Assembly: GCA_021432635.1 (NCBI GenBank)
Contig: MU270047.1
Coordinates: 310,001 to 374,000, forward strand
Length of the DNA stretch: 64,000 nucleotides
Direction: 5' to 3'
Source of the DNA: Thozetella sp. PMI_491
Lineage: Eukaryota > Ascomycota > Sordariomycetes > Chaetosphaeriales > Chaetosphaeriaceae
Position numbers and translations under genes: made by a program
In this document: piece by piece, positions 12,239 through 22,015 of the stretch
How positions within the stretch are numbered: position 1 is the stretch's first letter
Layout: each line of letters begins with the position of its first letter
The notes under the pieces: model-generated
What the model was told of the DNA's origin: nothing
What the model saw: the letters and a program-made list of their open reading frames with translations, nothing else
Databases searched by the model: none

Positions 12239-13332
12239 TCACTTCCTTCCCTTCTTCCACGCCTCAACAAACGCGGCTTTATCACGTAGCGTTAGGCCGA
12301 CACGCTTATTCCTGCCCAGCCGGGCAAGGGCCTCCGCTACTCGGTCTAGGACTCGTTGCTCCTCGTCCGTGAGCTCTCCTTCGCTATGCTCGCTAGGGGA
12401 CCTTCGTGAACCGCCAAAGTCTGTCCCGGTCGTTTCTCCGCGCGCAACCCCATTCGCCGCCTTGCTCGTGTTGTATATGCCCTCGGCGATGCGCACCCGC
12501 AGCGAGTGCGTTGGGCGACCGAGCAATTTCCACAGGAAAGTCACCCATGCACCTGGCACAGGCGTCGTAATATCGGGCGGGGTATATCGCATGCTGACAG
12601 GAAAGATGTGCACGTCGGCGGGGACGTTTAGGAGCGAGGGGCTGAAGGGAAGCACGCCCTTGCCATTGGTAGTCCCGCATTCAGGGAAGACGGCAATGAC
12701 CCGGTCAGGGTATTTCTTCAGAAGCTCGTCCAGGCCCGTCAGGCCTGACTCGGGCGGCGAGTTCGGCAGCAGCTGGGCGGGAGACAGGGCCGCGAAGATG
12801 GCGCCGAGCAGTCCCACCCTCTTTACCTTGCGGGAGCCGGGGTAGCTGATAGTGAAGACGGGGTCGAAGACGGCGGCCAGGTATAGCGCGTCGATGGGGC
12901 TCGTGAAGCTGGCCGCGATGACGGAGCGCGGGTGCGGAACGCGCGAAGGCGGCTGCTGCGACAGCGAGCCGCGCTTGACTCCGTCGAGCTGCAAGTCCAC
13001 CCACCAGATGCCTGGGATGCCCATGAGACCCCAGAGCAGGAGCTTGCGGGCAACGACGGGGAGGGGAAGGTGGTGCAGCACGAGGAAGTAGGCGGCGACG
13101 CAGGTCATGAAGATGGGAAGCCGGAAGAGGAAGAGGAAGGTGTGCAGCAGGCTCGAGACGGCGGACGCAGGGGTAGTGGCCGGGAGGAACGGCGAGATGC
13201 CGGAGCCTGGTGTGGGCGGTGTTAGCGACGTTGTTTCCATGACGGCGGGCCTGCGGCTCGCGCGAAGAAAGGTTCAAGTGAGGGGGGTGAAAGGAGCTTG
13301 CCTCTGTCCCGGAACTGCGAGAACTTCTCCAT
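12239..13332 (-). CDS. loa1: LOA1/Vps66-like lysophospholipid acyltransferase
   Basis: This is a membrane-bound glycerophospholipid acyltransferase, probably lysophosphatidic acid acyltransferase of ER and lipid droplets (yeast YPR139C/LOA1, formerly VPS66). Two exons give 332 residues: 13332-13302 and 13206-12239. Exon 1 encodes MEKFSQFRDR plus one base. Joining it to exon 2 restores the conserved N-terminus that leads into SGISPFLP. The intron (95 nt) begins GCAAGC and ends CACCAG with a GCTAAC branch point, so it is a GC-AG intron. An ATG at 13240 lies inside this intron in frame with exon 2 and would give a false start. One or two membrane segments lie at about 30-80. The FPECGTTNGKG block at about 184-194 marks the family. 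The NHX4D block appears as SFTSPID at about 110-116, without the usual histidine. Confidence 0.88.
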
Positions 13333-14231
13333 GGCGACGGCAACAGAGTGTGGACGTGCGTGGCCTGATGTTGCGACGCTGAGCTCGTGACACTCTGGTG
13401 CTGATTGGCGAAGGCGACGGGCTCAAATCGACGAAGCGCACCGCCGAGACATCTGATCTCGGACACAAAGCGAGACGTGGGCCGACCGGCTTCCCGGGTT
13501 GGTGATTTGAGAGAGGCGCTGCGACGGTTGGATAACGGGCAGCCCGGACGTCATTCCGGAGGGGGGGGGTTCGACCGAAGAACGGCTACGTAGCACGGAC
13601 GACCTGTCAGCGGCCCTTTTTTTTTTTTTTTTTGACAGAAGTGCCCACTGGTTTCCCACACGAGCATGTGAAAACAAGAGGGCACGTGCGCATCCCCTGG
13701 CGCCAGTCGCCGCCAGCTGTAAACACGCTTGCTTGCCATCCCCTCCCCTTTCCACTTGTTTACTTTGTCGGCCAGCGCTGGTGTGAGAATCTCGCAGTCG
13801 ATAAAAGGCTGGAAGCGTGTGGACATCTCGGCGTATACACTGTGTATGCACTTATCAGATTCTAAGCAAACCACGCAAATAGGATATCAATGGGCACTAA
13901 TAAGCGCAAAGATAGCTGATCATCTGCGACGGAGTAATCTGGCCAGCATTACCTCGAGAGTGGCTACGGTCAAGCACATTTTACCGATGGCCATTTGGGT
14001 GTGCTAATTAGTCGAAAGGCACGCATAACTCCATCGTGTGATGTATGATCTAGATTTTGGGCGCCGCAGAGCCGCGATTTTAACCATACCGACGAGACTC
14101 GAGAAAAATAGGTGCCTTATTTACACCCAGCAGCGCAGTAGCATGCTGGTCCATTCCCAGGATATCGAACCATTGCTCATTCCAATCGCCACCCTTTCAG
14201 CCACACAACTAGACACCGCAGCCTCGCACCC
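13333..14231. other. Upstream region of the LOA1-like gene
   Basis: This is the promoter side of the acyltransferase and the 3' flank of the dehydratase gene; both are on the minus strand. It contains a run of nine G at 13561-13569 and 17 T at 13617-13633. No gene is supported here. Confidence 0.5.
13617..13633 (+). repeat. Poly(T) tract of 17
   Basis: An uninterrupted run of 17 T on the plus strand, so poly(A) as read from the LOA1-like gene, about 290 bases upstream of its start. Poly(dA:dT) tracts in fungal promoters often exclude nucleosomes; that role here is inference. Confidence 0.85.
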
Positions 14232-16105
14232 TTAAATAGGGCCATCAGTCACGCAGCCGTGGCTGGCATCACTGACCAGCATAGCATACTTCTTCAGCGT
14301 GCCCTTGGTCGCCCTCGGCGGCGGGGCTGTCCAAGCTTTCCTCCTGGTGTCAAGTTCCTCCTGAGAAACCTCGACATCTACCACCTTCTGCTCCGCATCG
14401 ATGACGACTTTGTCACCGTCCTTGACCAGGGCGATGGGGCCACCCTCCATGGCCTCCGGCACGATATGGCCGATCAGGAAGCCGTGGCTGCCCCCGGAGA
14501 AGCGACCGTCGGTCAGCAGCGCAACGTCATTGCCCAGGCCGGCGCCCATGATGGCGGAACTGGGCTTGAGCATTTCTGGCATGCCAGGGCCGCCCTTCGG
14601 GCCTTCATAACGGATAATAACAACAGTCTTTTCGCCCTTCTTGATCTCGCCACGCTCCAGCGCCTCGATGAAGGCATCCTCGTAGTCAAAGCACCTGGCT
14701 ATACCCTCGAACCGGAGGCCCTCCTTGCCGGTGATCTTGCCGACGGAGCCGCCAGGGGCCAAAGAGCCACGCAGAATCTGGATGTGGCCGGTGGGCTTGA
14801 TGGGGTTGCTCAGAGGCCGGATGATGGGCTGCTCGCTGGTGAAGTCGGGCCAGCTCTCAACGTTCTCCTTGAGCGTCTTGCCGGTCACGGTGATGCCGTT
14901 TCCAGTGATCAAGCCTTCCTTGATAAGGAACTTGACAAGCGCAGGCGTGCCGCCGGCATTGAACAAGTCCTCAAAGACGTATTTACCGGACGGCTTAAGG
15001 TCGGCGAGGAAGGGAGTCCTGTCGGACACGGCCTGGAAGTCGTCGATGGTGAGCTTAACGCCGACCGAGTCCGCAATAGCGATCAAGTGCAGCACGGCAT
15101 TGGTGCTTCCTCCCAGGATGTTCACGACAACCATGGCCTCCTCGAATGCCTGCCTAGTCATGATGTCCTTGGGCCGAATGTCCTCTTTGAGAAGGTTCTT
15201 GACGACCTCGCCGATGGACTCGCACTCGGCCTTCTTGCTAGGGTGTTCGGCAGGGCTGCTGCTGCTTCCCGGCACCGTCATGCCAAGGACTTCAGCGGCG
15301 CTGGCCATGGTGTTGGCCGTGTACATGCCTCCGCAGGCACCACTTCCAGGGCAGGAGTGGCGGATGATATCATAGCGCTGCTCCTCGGTAATCTGGCCCG
15401 TGATGTACTGCCCGTAGGCCTGGAACGCGCTGACAATGTCTAGGGGCTGACCAGATTGGCCACAGCCCGGTCGGATGGTGCCGCCGTACAGCATGATGCT
15501 CGGACGGTTGACGCGGCCCATGGCAATGAGCACGCCGGGCATGTTTTTGTCGCAGCCGGGCAGCGAGATGTTGGCGTCGTACCACTGGCCTTCCATTACG
15601 GTTTGGATGCTATCGGCAATGATCTCACGGCTCTGTAGGCTGTAGCGCATGCCGGTGGTGCCCATGCTGATACCGTCTGAGACGCCAATGGTGTTGAAGC
15701 GCATGGGCACAAGGCCGGCCTTAGCCACCGACTCGCGCACGACGCCGGAGAGGTCCATCAGGTGCTTGTTGCAGGGGTTGCCCTCATACCACACCGAAGA
15801 GATGCCGACCTGGGCCTTGGAGAGGTCCTCGTCGGTCAAACCGACGCCGTAGAGCATCGCCTGGGAGGCACCCTGGGACTTGGGCTGCGTAATAGCAGCC
15901 GAGACCTTGTTCAGCTTCTGTTCGTCGGCATATCGGACCGGGGTGGAGGACAAGAGGCGCCTGCATGAAATAAATCATCAGCTCAAGCCCCTTCTATGAT
16001 GTCTCCGAATCTCAATTTCACGTACGCATGGTTCCTCAAGGGCCAAGCCCGAGGGGTAGAGAGAGCTCTGGGGCCTCCGGCCCGAAGTAAACTCGCCGAG
16101 ATCAT
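14232..16105 (-). CDS. ilv3: Dihydroxy-acid dehydratase, mitochondrial (branched-chain amino acid synthesis)
   Basis: This enzyme dehydrates 2,3-dihydroxy-isovalerate and 2,3-dihydroxy-3-methylvalerate to the 2-keto acids that precede valine, leucine and isoleucine. It is an iron-sulfur enzyme of the IlvD/Edd family in the mitochondrial matrix. Two exons give 602 residues: 16105-16026 and 15960-14232, with a 65-nt intron (GTACGT donor, ATGCAG acceptor). Exon 1 encodes most of a transit peptide ([16 protein letters not shown]...), rich in Arg, Ala and Ser and lacking acidic residues. Cluster cysteines are C90 (GNPCNKH), C163 (GCDKNMPG) and C236 ([11 protein letters not shown]). The C-terminal domain keeps [10 protein letters not shown] and [11 protein letters not shown]. 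Length and motifs are those of the housekeeping enzyme. Whether the genome has a second copy cannot be seen here. Confidence 0.97.
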
Positions 16106-16274
16106 GGTCTCCCGCAGCAGATACAGATCGAATTGATTTGAGAAAACAGCAGAGGCAAGGAAACGTAATTGCGTGTCGAGACGACCAAGATGCAATACAA
16201 TATAATTGCAGCACCAAGGGTGAGGGTAAGTCAATTCGGTTCCTGATCGCCTCGAGTTAGCTTTTTTTCTGAGG

Positions 16275-16281
16275 TGAGTCG
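16275..16281 (+). promoter_or_regulatory. Possible CPC1/GCN4-type site upstream of ilv3
   Basis: TGAGTCG lies 170 bases upstream of the ilv3 start, six of seven bases matching the Gcn4/CPC-1 consensus TGA(C/G)TCA. Amino acid synthesis genes are classic targets of cross-pathway control. A 7-mer with one mismatch is weak evidence. Confidence 0.22.
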
Positions 16282-16735
16282 AACTTTTAAAGGGCGAAAC
16301 CGGCCGTCGAAATTGTCCCTGTGATGCTGAACGACAGGGGTCCCCGCAAGAGCTTCCCGGCCCCGCAGAGCTCCCATTGAAATGCAAGCTCACTGATTGG
16401 GCGACGGCTTTGTCCGCCGCCTAAGCTACCTCCTTCCTCACCGCAACAAAGGAGCAAGAGAATGTGAGGTTGATGCGCTAGCGTTTACGAACCGCAGTGC
16501 GACTTCGCCAAAATACGCTGATGTATTTGCCTATCGATGGCGTGTTTCGGCCGACAAGGCCTTGGCCGGTTGTCTTCGCTGCAACTACGACACAGATTCT
16601 ATATGGGCTGATAGTCCTATCCCTTCGCATTGCTCATCCTCTCTCATACAGACGCTGGCCGTCAACGAGTCACCGCCCCGGCCGAAGCACGGAGCATATC
16701 TGGTGTAGAGTACCGAGCATAATGTGCTATTTTCA

Positions 16736-16742
16736 TGAGTCG
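16736..16742 (+). promoter_or_regulatory. Second TGAGTCG upstream of ilv3
   Basis: The same 7-mer recurs about 630 bases upstream of the ilv3 start, close to the end of clpP. The repetition is mildly suggestive only. Confidence 0.15.
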
Positions 16743-16806
16743 AACTGAGGAGCACGCCGGGCGGTGTCTCTACCTCGGTGGCCAATATTAAGGGTAGCCT
16801 TAGGTC

Positions 16807-17780
16807 TCATGGCTTGGGTCCCACGCCGCCATCTCCTTCACTCTTCTTGGCGTCTTCCTTAACTCTTCGATGCAATATCTCGTCCACGATGCCGTGATCC
16901 TTTGCCTCCTCGGCCGTCAAATGCTTGTCTCGTTCCATCATGTCGTTGATGGCGGACAGGTCGTACTTTTCGTGCCCGACCGCCAGGTTTAGGTGTTTTC
17001 GTACAATCTCGTTGATCTGGCCTCGTATCCTCTGGATCTGATTTGCATAAATGAGTATGTCCGCCGCTTGCCCTCTCGTCCCCCCGAGAGGCTGGTGGAC
17101 CATGATGGAGCTGTGCGGGAGCGCGTAGCGCTTGCCAGCCTCACCGCCAACGAGCAGGATTGCGGCCATGGAAGCGGCCGCTCCGACGCACACGGTAGAC
17201 ACCGGGGACTTGATATATGTCATGGTGTCGTAGATAGCTAATCCTGAACTCACCTCCCCACCTGGCGAGTTGATGTACATGGTGATGGGCTTCTCGGGGT
17301 TGTCCGACTCGAGCCAGAGGAGCTGGGCGACAATCGCGGCCGAAACAGTGTCATCGATGGGCCCATTGAGGCATACTATGCGTTCCTGCAGCAAGTACCA
17401 GTCAGTTTTGACGGGAAACCTACGAGGGGGAGGAGGCCAGTTCTTGCCGCACCTGTAAAAGCTTGGAGAAGATGTCGGCTGGCACAAAGCCAAGGAATCA
17501 GTAACGAGCGCCAATTGAAAGCCTAGAGGATAACCTACAGGTCCTCCACCCGCCGGACTGCCTATAGCGTCAGTGGCTATTCTGCGCGAGCATCCCGGAT
17601 GAAATTTAGAGGAGGGGGTTGACATACAGTTACTTCGGTGATGTAGGGCATGGGAATGCTGCTGATGGGACGGTTCGCGCTAGGAAAGGGAGGGCCATTG
17701 AAGTGCGAAAGATGTCTCCGGCATCGGCGGGGCGCACTTATTTGCCAGAGCAGGCGCCATGATGGTCTTGTGCAATTCAT
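16807..17780 (-). CDS. clpP: Mitochondrial ATP-dependent Clp protease, proteolytic subunit
   Basis: This is the serine peptidase that forms the barrel of the ClpXP complex in the mitochondrial matrix. Four exons join in frame to 258 residues: 17780-17628, 17557-17539 (19 nt), 17478-17453 (26 nt) and 17385-16807. Introns are 70, 60 and 67 nt with canonical ends. The two micro-exons encode SGGWRTSDIFSKLLQ, the conserved bridge between PYITEVT and ERIVCLNGPIDD. Without them the protein lacks its axial-loop segment. Residues 1-45 are rich in Arg and Ser and form a transit peptide. The catalytic triad is S138 in GAAASMAA, H163 in MVHQPLGG and D219 in MERDKHLTA. The unspliced frame happens to stay open through the introns from 17625, which can mislead gene finders. 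Confidence 0.95.
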
Positions 17781-18078
17781 TATGGCGACCGAGCGGGCCG
17801 GCTTGGGGCTCGAAACGCGAAGGGAGAGGGTAGGTTGCGGGCAGTCAATTGTGTGACGAAGAAAAGTTGGAGTCTCGTGAGGCGTGTCGCGGCTGCGGGG
17901 GAGCTCCCAGGAAGCTTGCAGCCTCCGACCCGTGGACCGCGTGGAAGCTCGGACTCCTTTCGCACTTTGCTACCTGGGTAGGCAACTTCGCCTAGCATCC
18001 GGGAGCTTACCTATGCAAAAAGAAACAACTTAAAATCAACATCGAAGGACCGCCGAAGCGTCTTATGGACGCTTCAGA
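17781..18078. promoter_or_regulatory. 298-bp divergent promoter between clpP and a probable mitochondrial gene
   Basis: The ATG of clpP (minus) and that of the gene at 18079 (plus) are only 298 bases apart, so both promoters must lie in this interval. I can name no specific factor site. Confidence 0.6.
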
Positions 18079-19385
18079 ATGATTATCCAACGATGCCTGC
18101 AGGCCGGCCCAGTCCAGCCGGTTCACTGTTGCGCAGCCGCTCAGCGTTTCTTCTCACACCATGCTCAACGGCGCTCTCCAAACTCGGCACACAGCGCCGA
18201 GGCGCAAGAAGGCAATACCGGAAAGGGGGGGCGATGGACTGTAGAGATTGACACCAAGGCAAAGACGGTCTCCACCGCCGTCGGGACTTTGCCCATATCC
18301 CCTCTGATGGACTCCGACTTCCACAAAGCTAGGTTGAGGTTCAAACAGCCGAAACAGTGCGAGCGCAAGACACCCGACAAGGTGCGATGGCGCCGAATCT
18401 TGGAGCGAAATCCATATGGTACTGTCGCTTCGATATCCCGCTTGTCTTTGCGCCTTACTATATACACTGACACCAGACAGCTCAAGCATTGGCAACCCCA
18501 GTGCGCAGGTGTGTGGCTACCAATGCCTGTCTCCCCAAGTTCTTCCTCCAGGACTTTGGCCTCCAGTACCATCCCGAAACAAGGCAGTCATGGCTGGTGC
18601 CGCCATCTTTGGCGCCGCGGGGCCCTGCATTGTCTAGTCCTAACAAGGGGACGGCGCCAAGTCCCGGGCGGTCTGAGGCGTCCTCTATGAGACAGCCGCG
18701 GTCCCCCCTCCTCGACGGCGCGGCAGATGGTGTATCTCAGGAGCCAGGATCGTCGGGTCAAGGGGAGCAGCTTCCGAGTCGAAATGTTCGCGGAGGGTGG
18801 GTTGGGCCGAAAAACTACACGCTCGCTCGGCAAGACCTACTCAAAGCATTCCAAATCACGGGCTCGGGGTATTGGGCCGGGCACAAGAGGCTCTTCAGGA
18901 TGCACCGCTCGCCGCAGCTCGCGTCCGCCCTGAGCCCGGCCATCTGGCGGACGGACATGGACACGTTCGTGCTTGAGCTTATGCGGCGGCGGATCGCAGA
19001 GCACCTCCTCCACTACGCCAGCCAGGCGGAAGACAAGAAAGGGGGGCTTCTCATCCGCTGCGACAGCTACGACGACGCGAGAGCGGTCGACCAGCGAGGA
19101 TGCCTGGTCTGGCTCGGACCATCCGGCGCAGCCTCCAAGGACAATCCCAATGGAGCCGCGCTCGACGCGCAGTCACGGCTGGCGACAATGCGAATCGACA
19201 ATGGCAGGCTTAGCAGCAAATTGGCGGTCCACAACCTGAGGATCTTGTTGGGCGAGGAGCATGTCCAACGCCTCCGGGAAAACTCGAGGCTGTTTCGCGA
19301 AGGATCTCTATTCCTGCTGCACGGAAGGAGAGCGACTCTGGGGCTCCAATCGAAGCTGTGGAAGCTCCAGGGCTACATGGTGTAA
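18079..19385 (+). CDS. Uncharacterised conserved-looking protein, probably mitochondrial
   Basis: Two exons give 414 residues: 18079-18418 and 18481-19385. The 62-nt intron starts GTACTG and has a CTGAC branch point; the acceptor at 18479-18480 restores the frame and gives NPYAQALATPVRRC. I do not recognise a domain. Residues 1-32 have Arg, His and Ser, no acidic residue and an RRFF-like stretch (AAAQRFFSHHAQRR), which fits a matrix-targeting presequence. The segment at about 105-145 (RNPYAQALATPVRRC...LPKFFLQDF) looks constrained. Residues about 155-205 are low complexity. The C-terminal third (about 210-414) is helical with many leucines and arginines and ends LWKLQGYMV. The divergent partner is mitochondrial clpP. 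A role in mitochondrial translation or assembly is possible, but this is a guess. Confidence 0.8.
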
Positions 19386-20387
19386 CCCGTAGCCATGCCC
19401 ACTACATAGTATGCAGAGCACTAAGTAATTCGGGAGGACGCGCAGCGGTGCTGGGTCTGACGGTGCTCCTCATGGCAGATGGCCTTTGTACATAGTATAC
19501 CCTCTCACTCTCCATGCGACGCCCCTGGACGGCGCTAGCGTAGGAATCGCCAGCGAAGATTTGGAAGGCAATCAATACCACACAATAGACGAGAGAACGA
19601 ACCGGACAGGCCGCCTTAGCGGGCACTCGAATGGCCCCCAAACCCCCGGCCGATGAGCATCTGCACGTCCGGGATTACTCCAAGTCCGGCCGGACACCAA
19701 TCAAGCCCGGACAGGGCACTCTCAGGCGGAGAGTCAACACCCAATTTTATGTTTGTTGGTGTCGACAATGCACGAGGCTGCCGTTAGACGCTTCGACGGG
19801 GTTCAGGGCGATTGAGCATGGTTGCGAGCTCGTTCGTTCGCCGGCGCCATTTCGCCAGCTGACTCGATCGCCATTCGTGGTCGGGACGGCACGTTTCTGA
19901 GCCACGGCACACCGGTCATGCACCAACGCCTCAGCGTGGCATGAGGCTAGGAAAGGCAGTTTGTCTCTCAGGACGCAATCAGGACGCAATCGCCTAGGCC
20001 CCCGGGGCGGGTCACAAGGCGCACCACCAGGCATACTTGTCAAAGGCGGGTTTCCACTGGGCATTTTACCATTAAAGACGGCTTGGCCCCCAAACCCCCG
20101 ACTGTTCACCCCAACGGGCAGTATGCAACATATCGGGTAGTAGTTCGCCGGAACGGGCAGTAGCGCAGCCTAGGAGGGTCAAAAATAGCCACTGGAGACT
20201 CGAGAGAAAGAGAGTCTGGGTTGGCACAGAGCACGCAAAGTACAAAAGGTACACGGTACAGTACGGTCCATAGCTAAGGTAGCTCAGGTACCTACTAATA
20301 GCCATGAGCCTCCTCTGCGCGAGTCGTGCCGCTAATCTAGGTAGGGCCGGCCCAAATGAAATGCATCAGAGCCAGAAGGGAACGAGA

Positions 20388-20468
20388 CTGCCTTGCCTGC
20401 CTTGCCTGCCTTGCCTGCCTTACCTGCCTTACCTGCCTTACCTGCCTTACCTGCCTTACCTGCCTTAC
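20388..20468 (+). repeat. Nine-copy 9-bp tandem repeat
   Basis: Three copies of CTGCCTTGC are followed by six of CTGCCTTAC, with no interruption; a partial copy follows. The switch from one variant to the other at a single point suggests expansion of each variant by slippage. In one frame it spells Leu-Pro-Ala repeats, but no real gene surrounds it. Confidence 0.95.
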
Positions 20469-21980
20469 CTGCATTAGGGTTGAGGGCCAAGGGGGGGGGG
20501 GCGGCGGGAAGGGGCCAAGCGGGTGAGAGAAACAGCGATGCGATCCAGTCCAGGGGATCAGCGACTCAGACTCAGCCCTGGCGACCCGAGATTTACAAAG
20601 TACAATACAGGAGCACAAACGAGGAGGAGCATTTGAAACTGTTGCAATAAGGGCTGTTGTATGGGGGGGCGGCGGGGCGAGGGCCTAGCCTGCCTATGGC
20701 CGATTCGTGTGGTCGCCAAGAGGATGACACTAGTGGGGACCGCTGGGGTCTTAGCCTCAATTTAAGCGTTGACAATCGCCTGATTGGACAAGCCAGGTGA
20801 TTCAAAGCCGACCCATGTCACTAGTTGTCGTTCTTTGAACGAGGGCAGGTTAGCAGGTTGGCTGGCTGGCTAGCTGGCTGGCATGGAAGAGCCACCACCC
20901 ATGGAGTCATGAGGCGTTAAACCACCTGCTCGGATGTTCCGCGCATATCTATCTATCCGCTCCCATGCACCGATTCCGCGTGCCAGGACTGGGGTCCCTG
21001 GGTCCCCGCGGCCCCGTCTTCCACTCCCCGAGCAGACTCAGGCATCACGTCCGACCCAACCCCTCCAGCCGCGTGCTGAGGTAGACCCAAAGCTTTGGCC
21101 TGAAACTTGGAATCGGGTACTGCATAGCTCGTCCCGAGGACGGTAAACTCTCCCTATGTCGGCGGTCAAGGCCCTTCGCGTTGGGAGAGGCTGCCGTGGT
21201 TTGGTGGCGCAAACGCACCGAGGGGTCGGCTGCCCCGGGGCGGCAGGAGGCGAGCGAGGGGATGGGGAGGACAGCATGCTGATGATGCAGGCAGATTGTT
21301 ACACACGCTGGCTGGTTCGGTGGTGATCGCCGAGCCACGGCGCCGAGCGGTTCGCAGTCATTGTTATGTCGCTGGGCTGCTCTCAGCGTTCGGTTGGGGG
21401 CCGTAAAGCCACCGAAGTAGAGGGGTCCAAAACACGACAGTCCTAATACAACCTAGGCTTGCGAGGAGCCGAGTGCCGCGCTAGGTGTTCTGCAAGGACC
21501 TAGGGCTCAATACTCCATCGTACAGACCGTATGAAGTAGCGGGTGTGAACTATGTATGCTCGGCATGTTCATCTGTACTAGGCTGCTAGGCTAGGCAGCA
21601 TAGTATTTGTTGGCCGAGACATTCCCGTCGTTCAGAGCCATGCACGATAGCGGGTCGACAGGCGTCGGGCCCTGAAAGGGGGGGAGGTTACTACCTAGAG
21701 TACTCCGTACAGTACATCGTAGATGATGCTGGGGCCCGCCCTGGGAGCTCCGCATCCCGAGGCCTGCGCCGTTTATAGGCAAGGTAGGGTAGGATGCCGA
21801 TGCCCTGCACATGGCCTAAGCCCAGCATGTATAAAACGATGTGCGTCGCGCCGAGGTTGAGGGTAATTAATCGCCTTGCTGCCTTAAACGACGGTCGTAG
21901 TGGACACATTGCACTAGGGCAGGAGCCGACTGCGCGGAAGAGGCGGCCTGTGACTGTGCGTCCTCAGGGAAGTTTAGGTT

Positions 21981-21982
<2 letters not shown>

Positions 21983-22013
<31 letters not shown>
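21983..22013 (+). repeat. Poly(G) run of 31
   Basis: An uninterrupted run of 31 G. It could form a G-quadruplex. The true length is uncertain because such runs are difficult for sequencing. Confidence 0.9.

Positions 22014-22015
<2 letters not shown>

Larger units (their letters stand above)
16106..16806. other. ilv3 upstream region / clpP downstream region
   Basis: No supported ORF. It is the promoter side of the dehydratase gene and the 3' flank of clpP. A T-run and two TGAGTCG sequences are present; the latter are listed separately. Confidence 0.5.

Noticed and set aside
12045-12845. 266-codon plus-strand ORF
   Set aside because: Antisense to the conserved LOA1-like exon.
14259-15443. 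394-codon plus-strand ORF opposite ilv3
   Set aside because: Exact antisense of a conserved enzyme exon. Long mirror ORFs are usual in GC-rich codons, and the translation has no domain.
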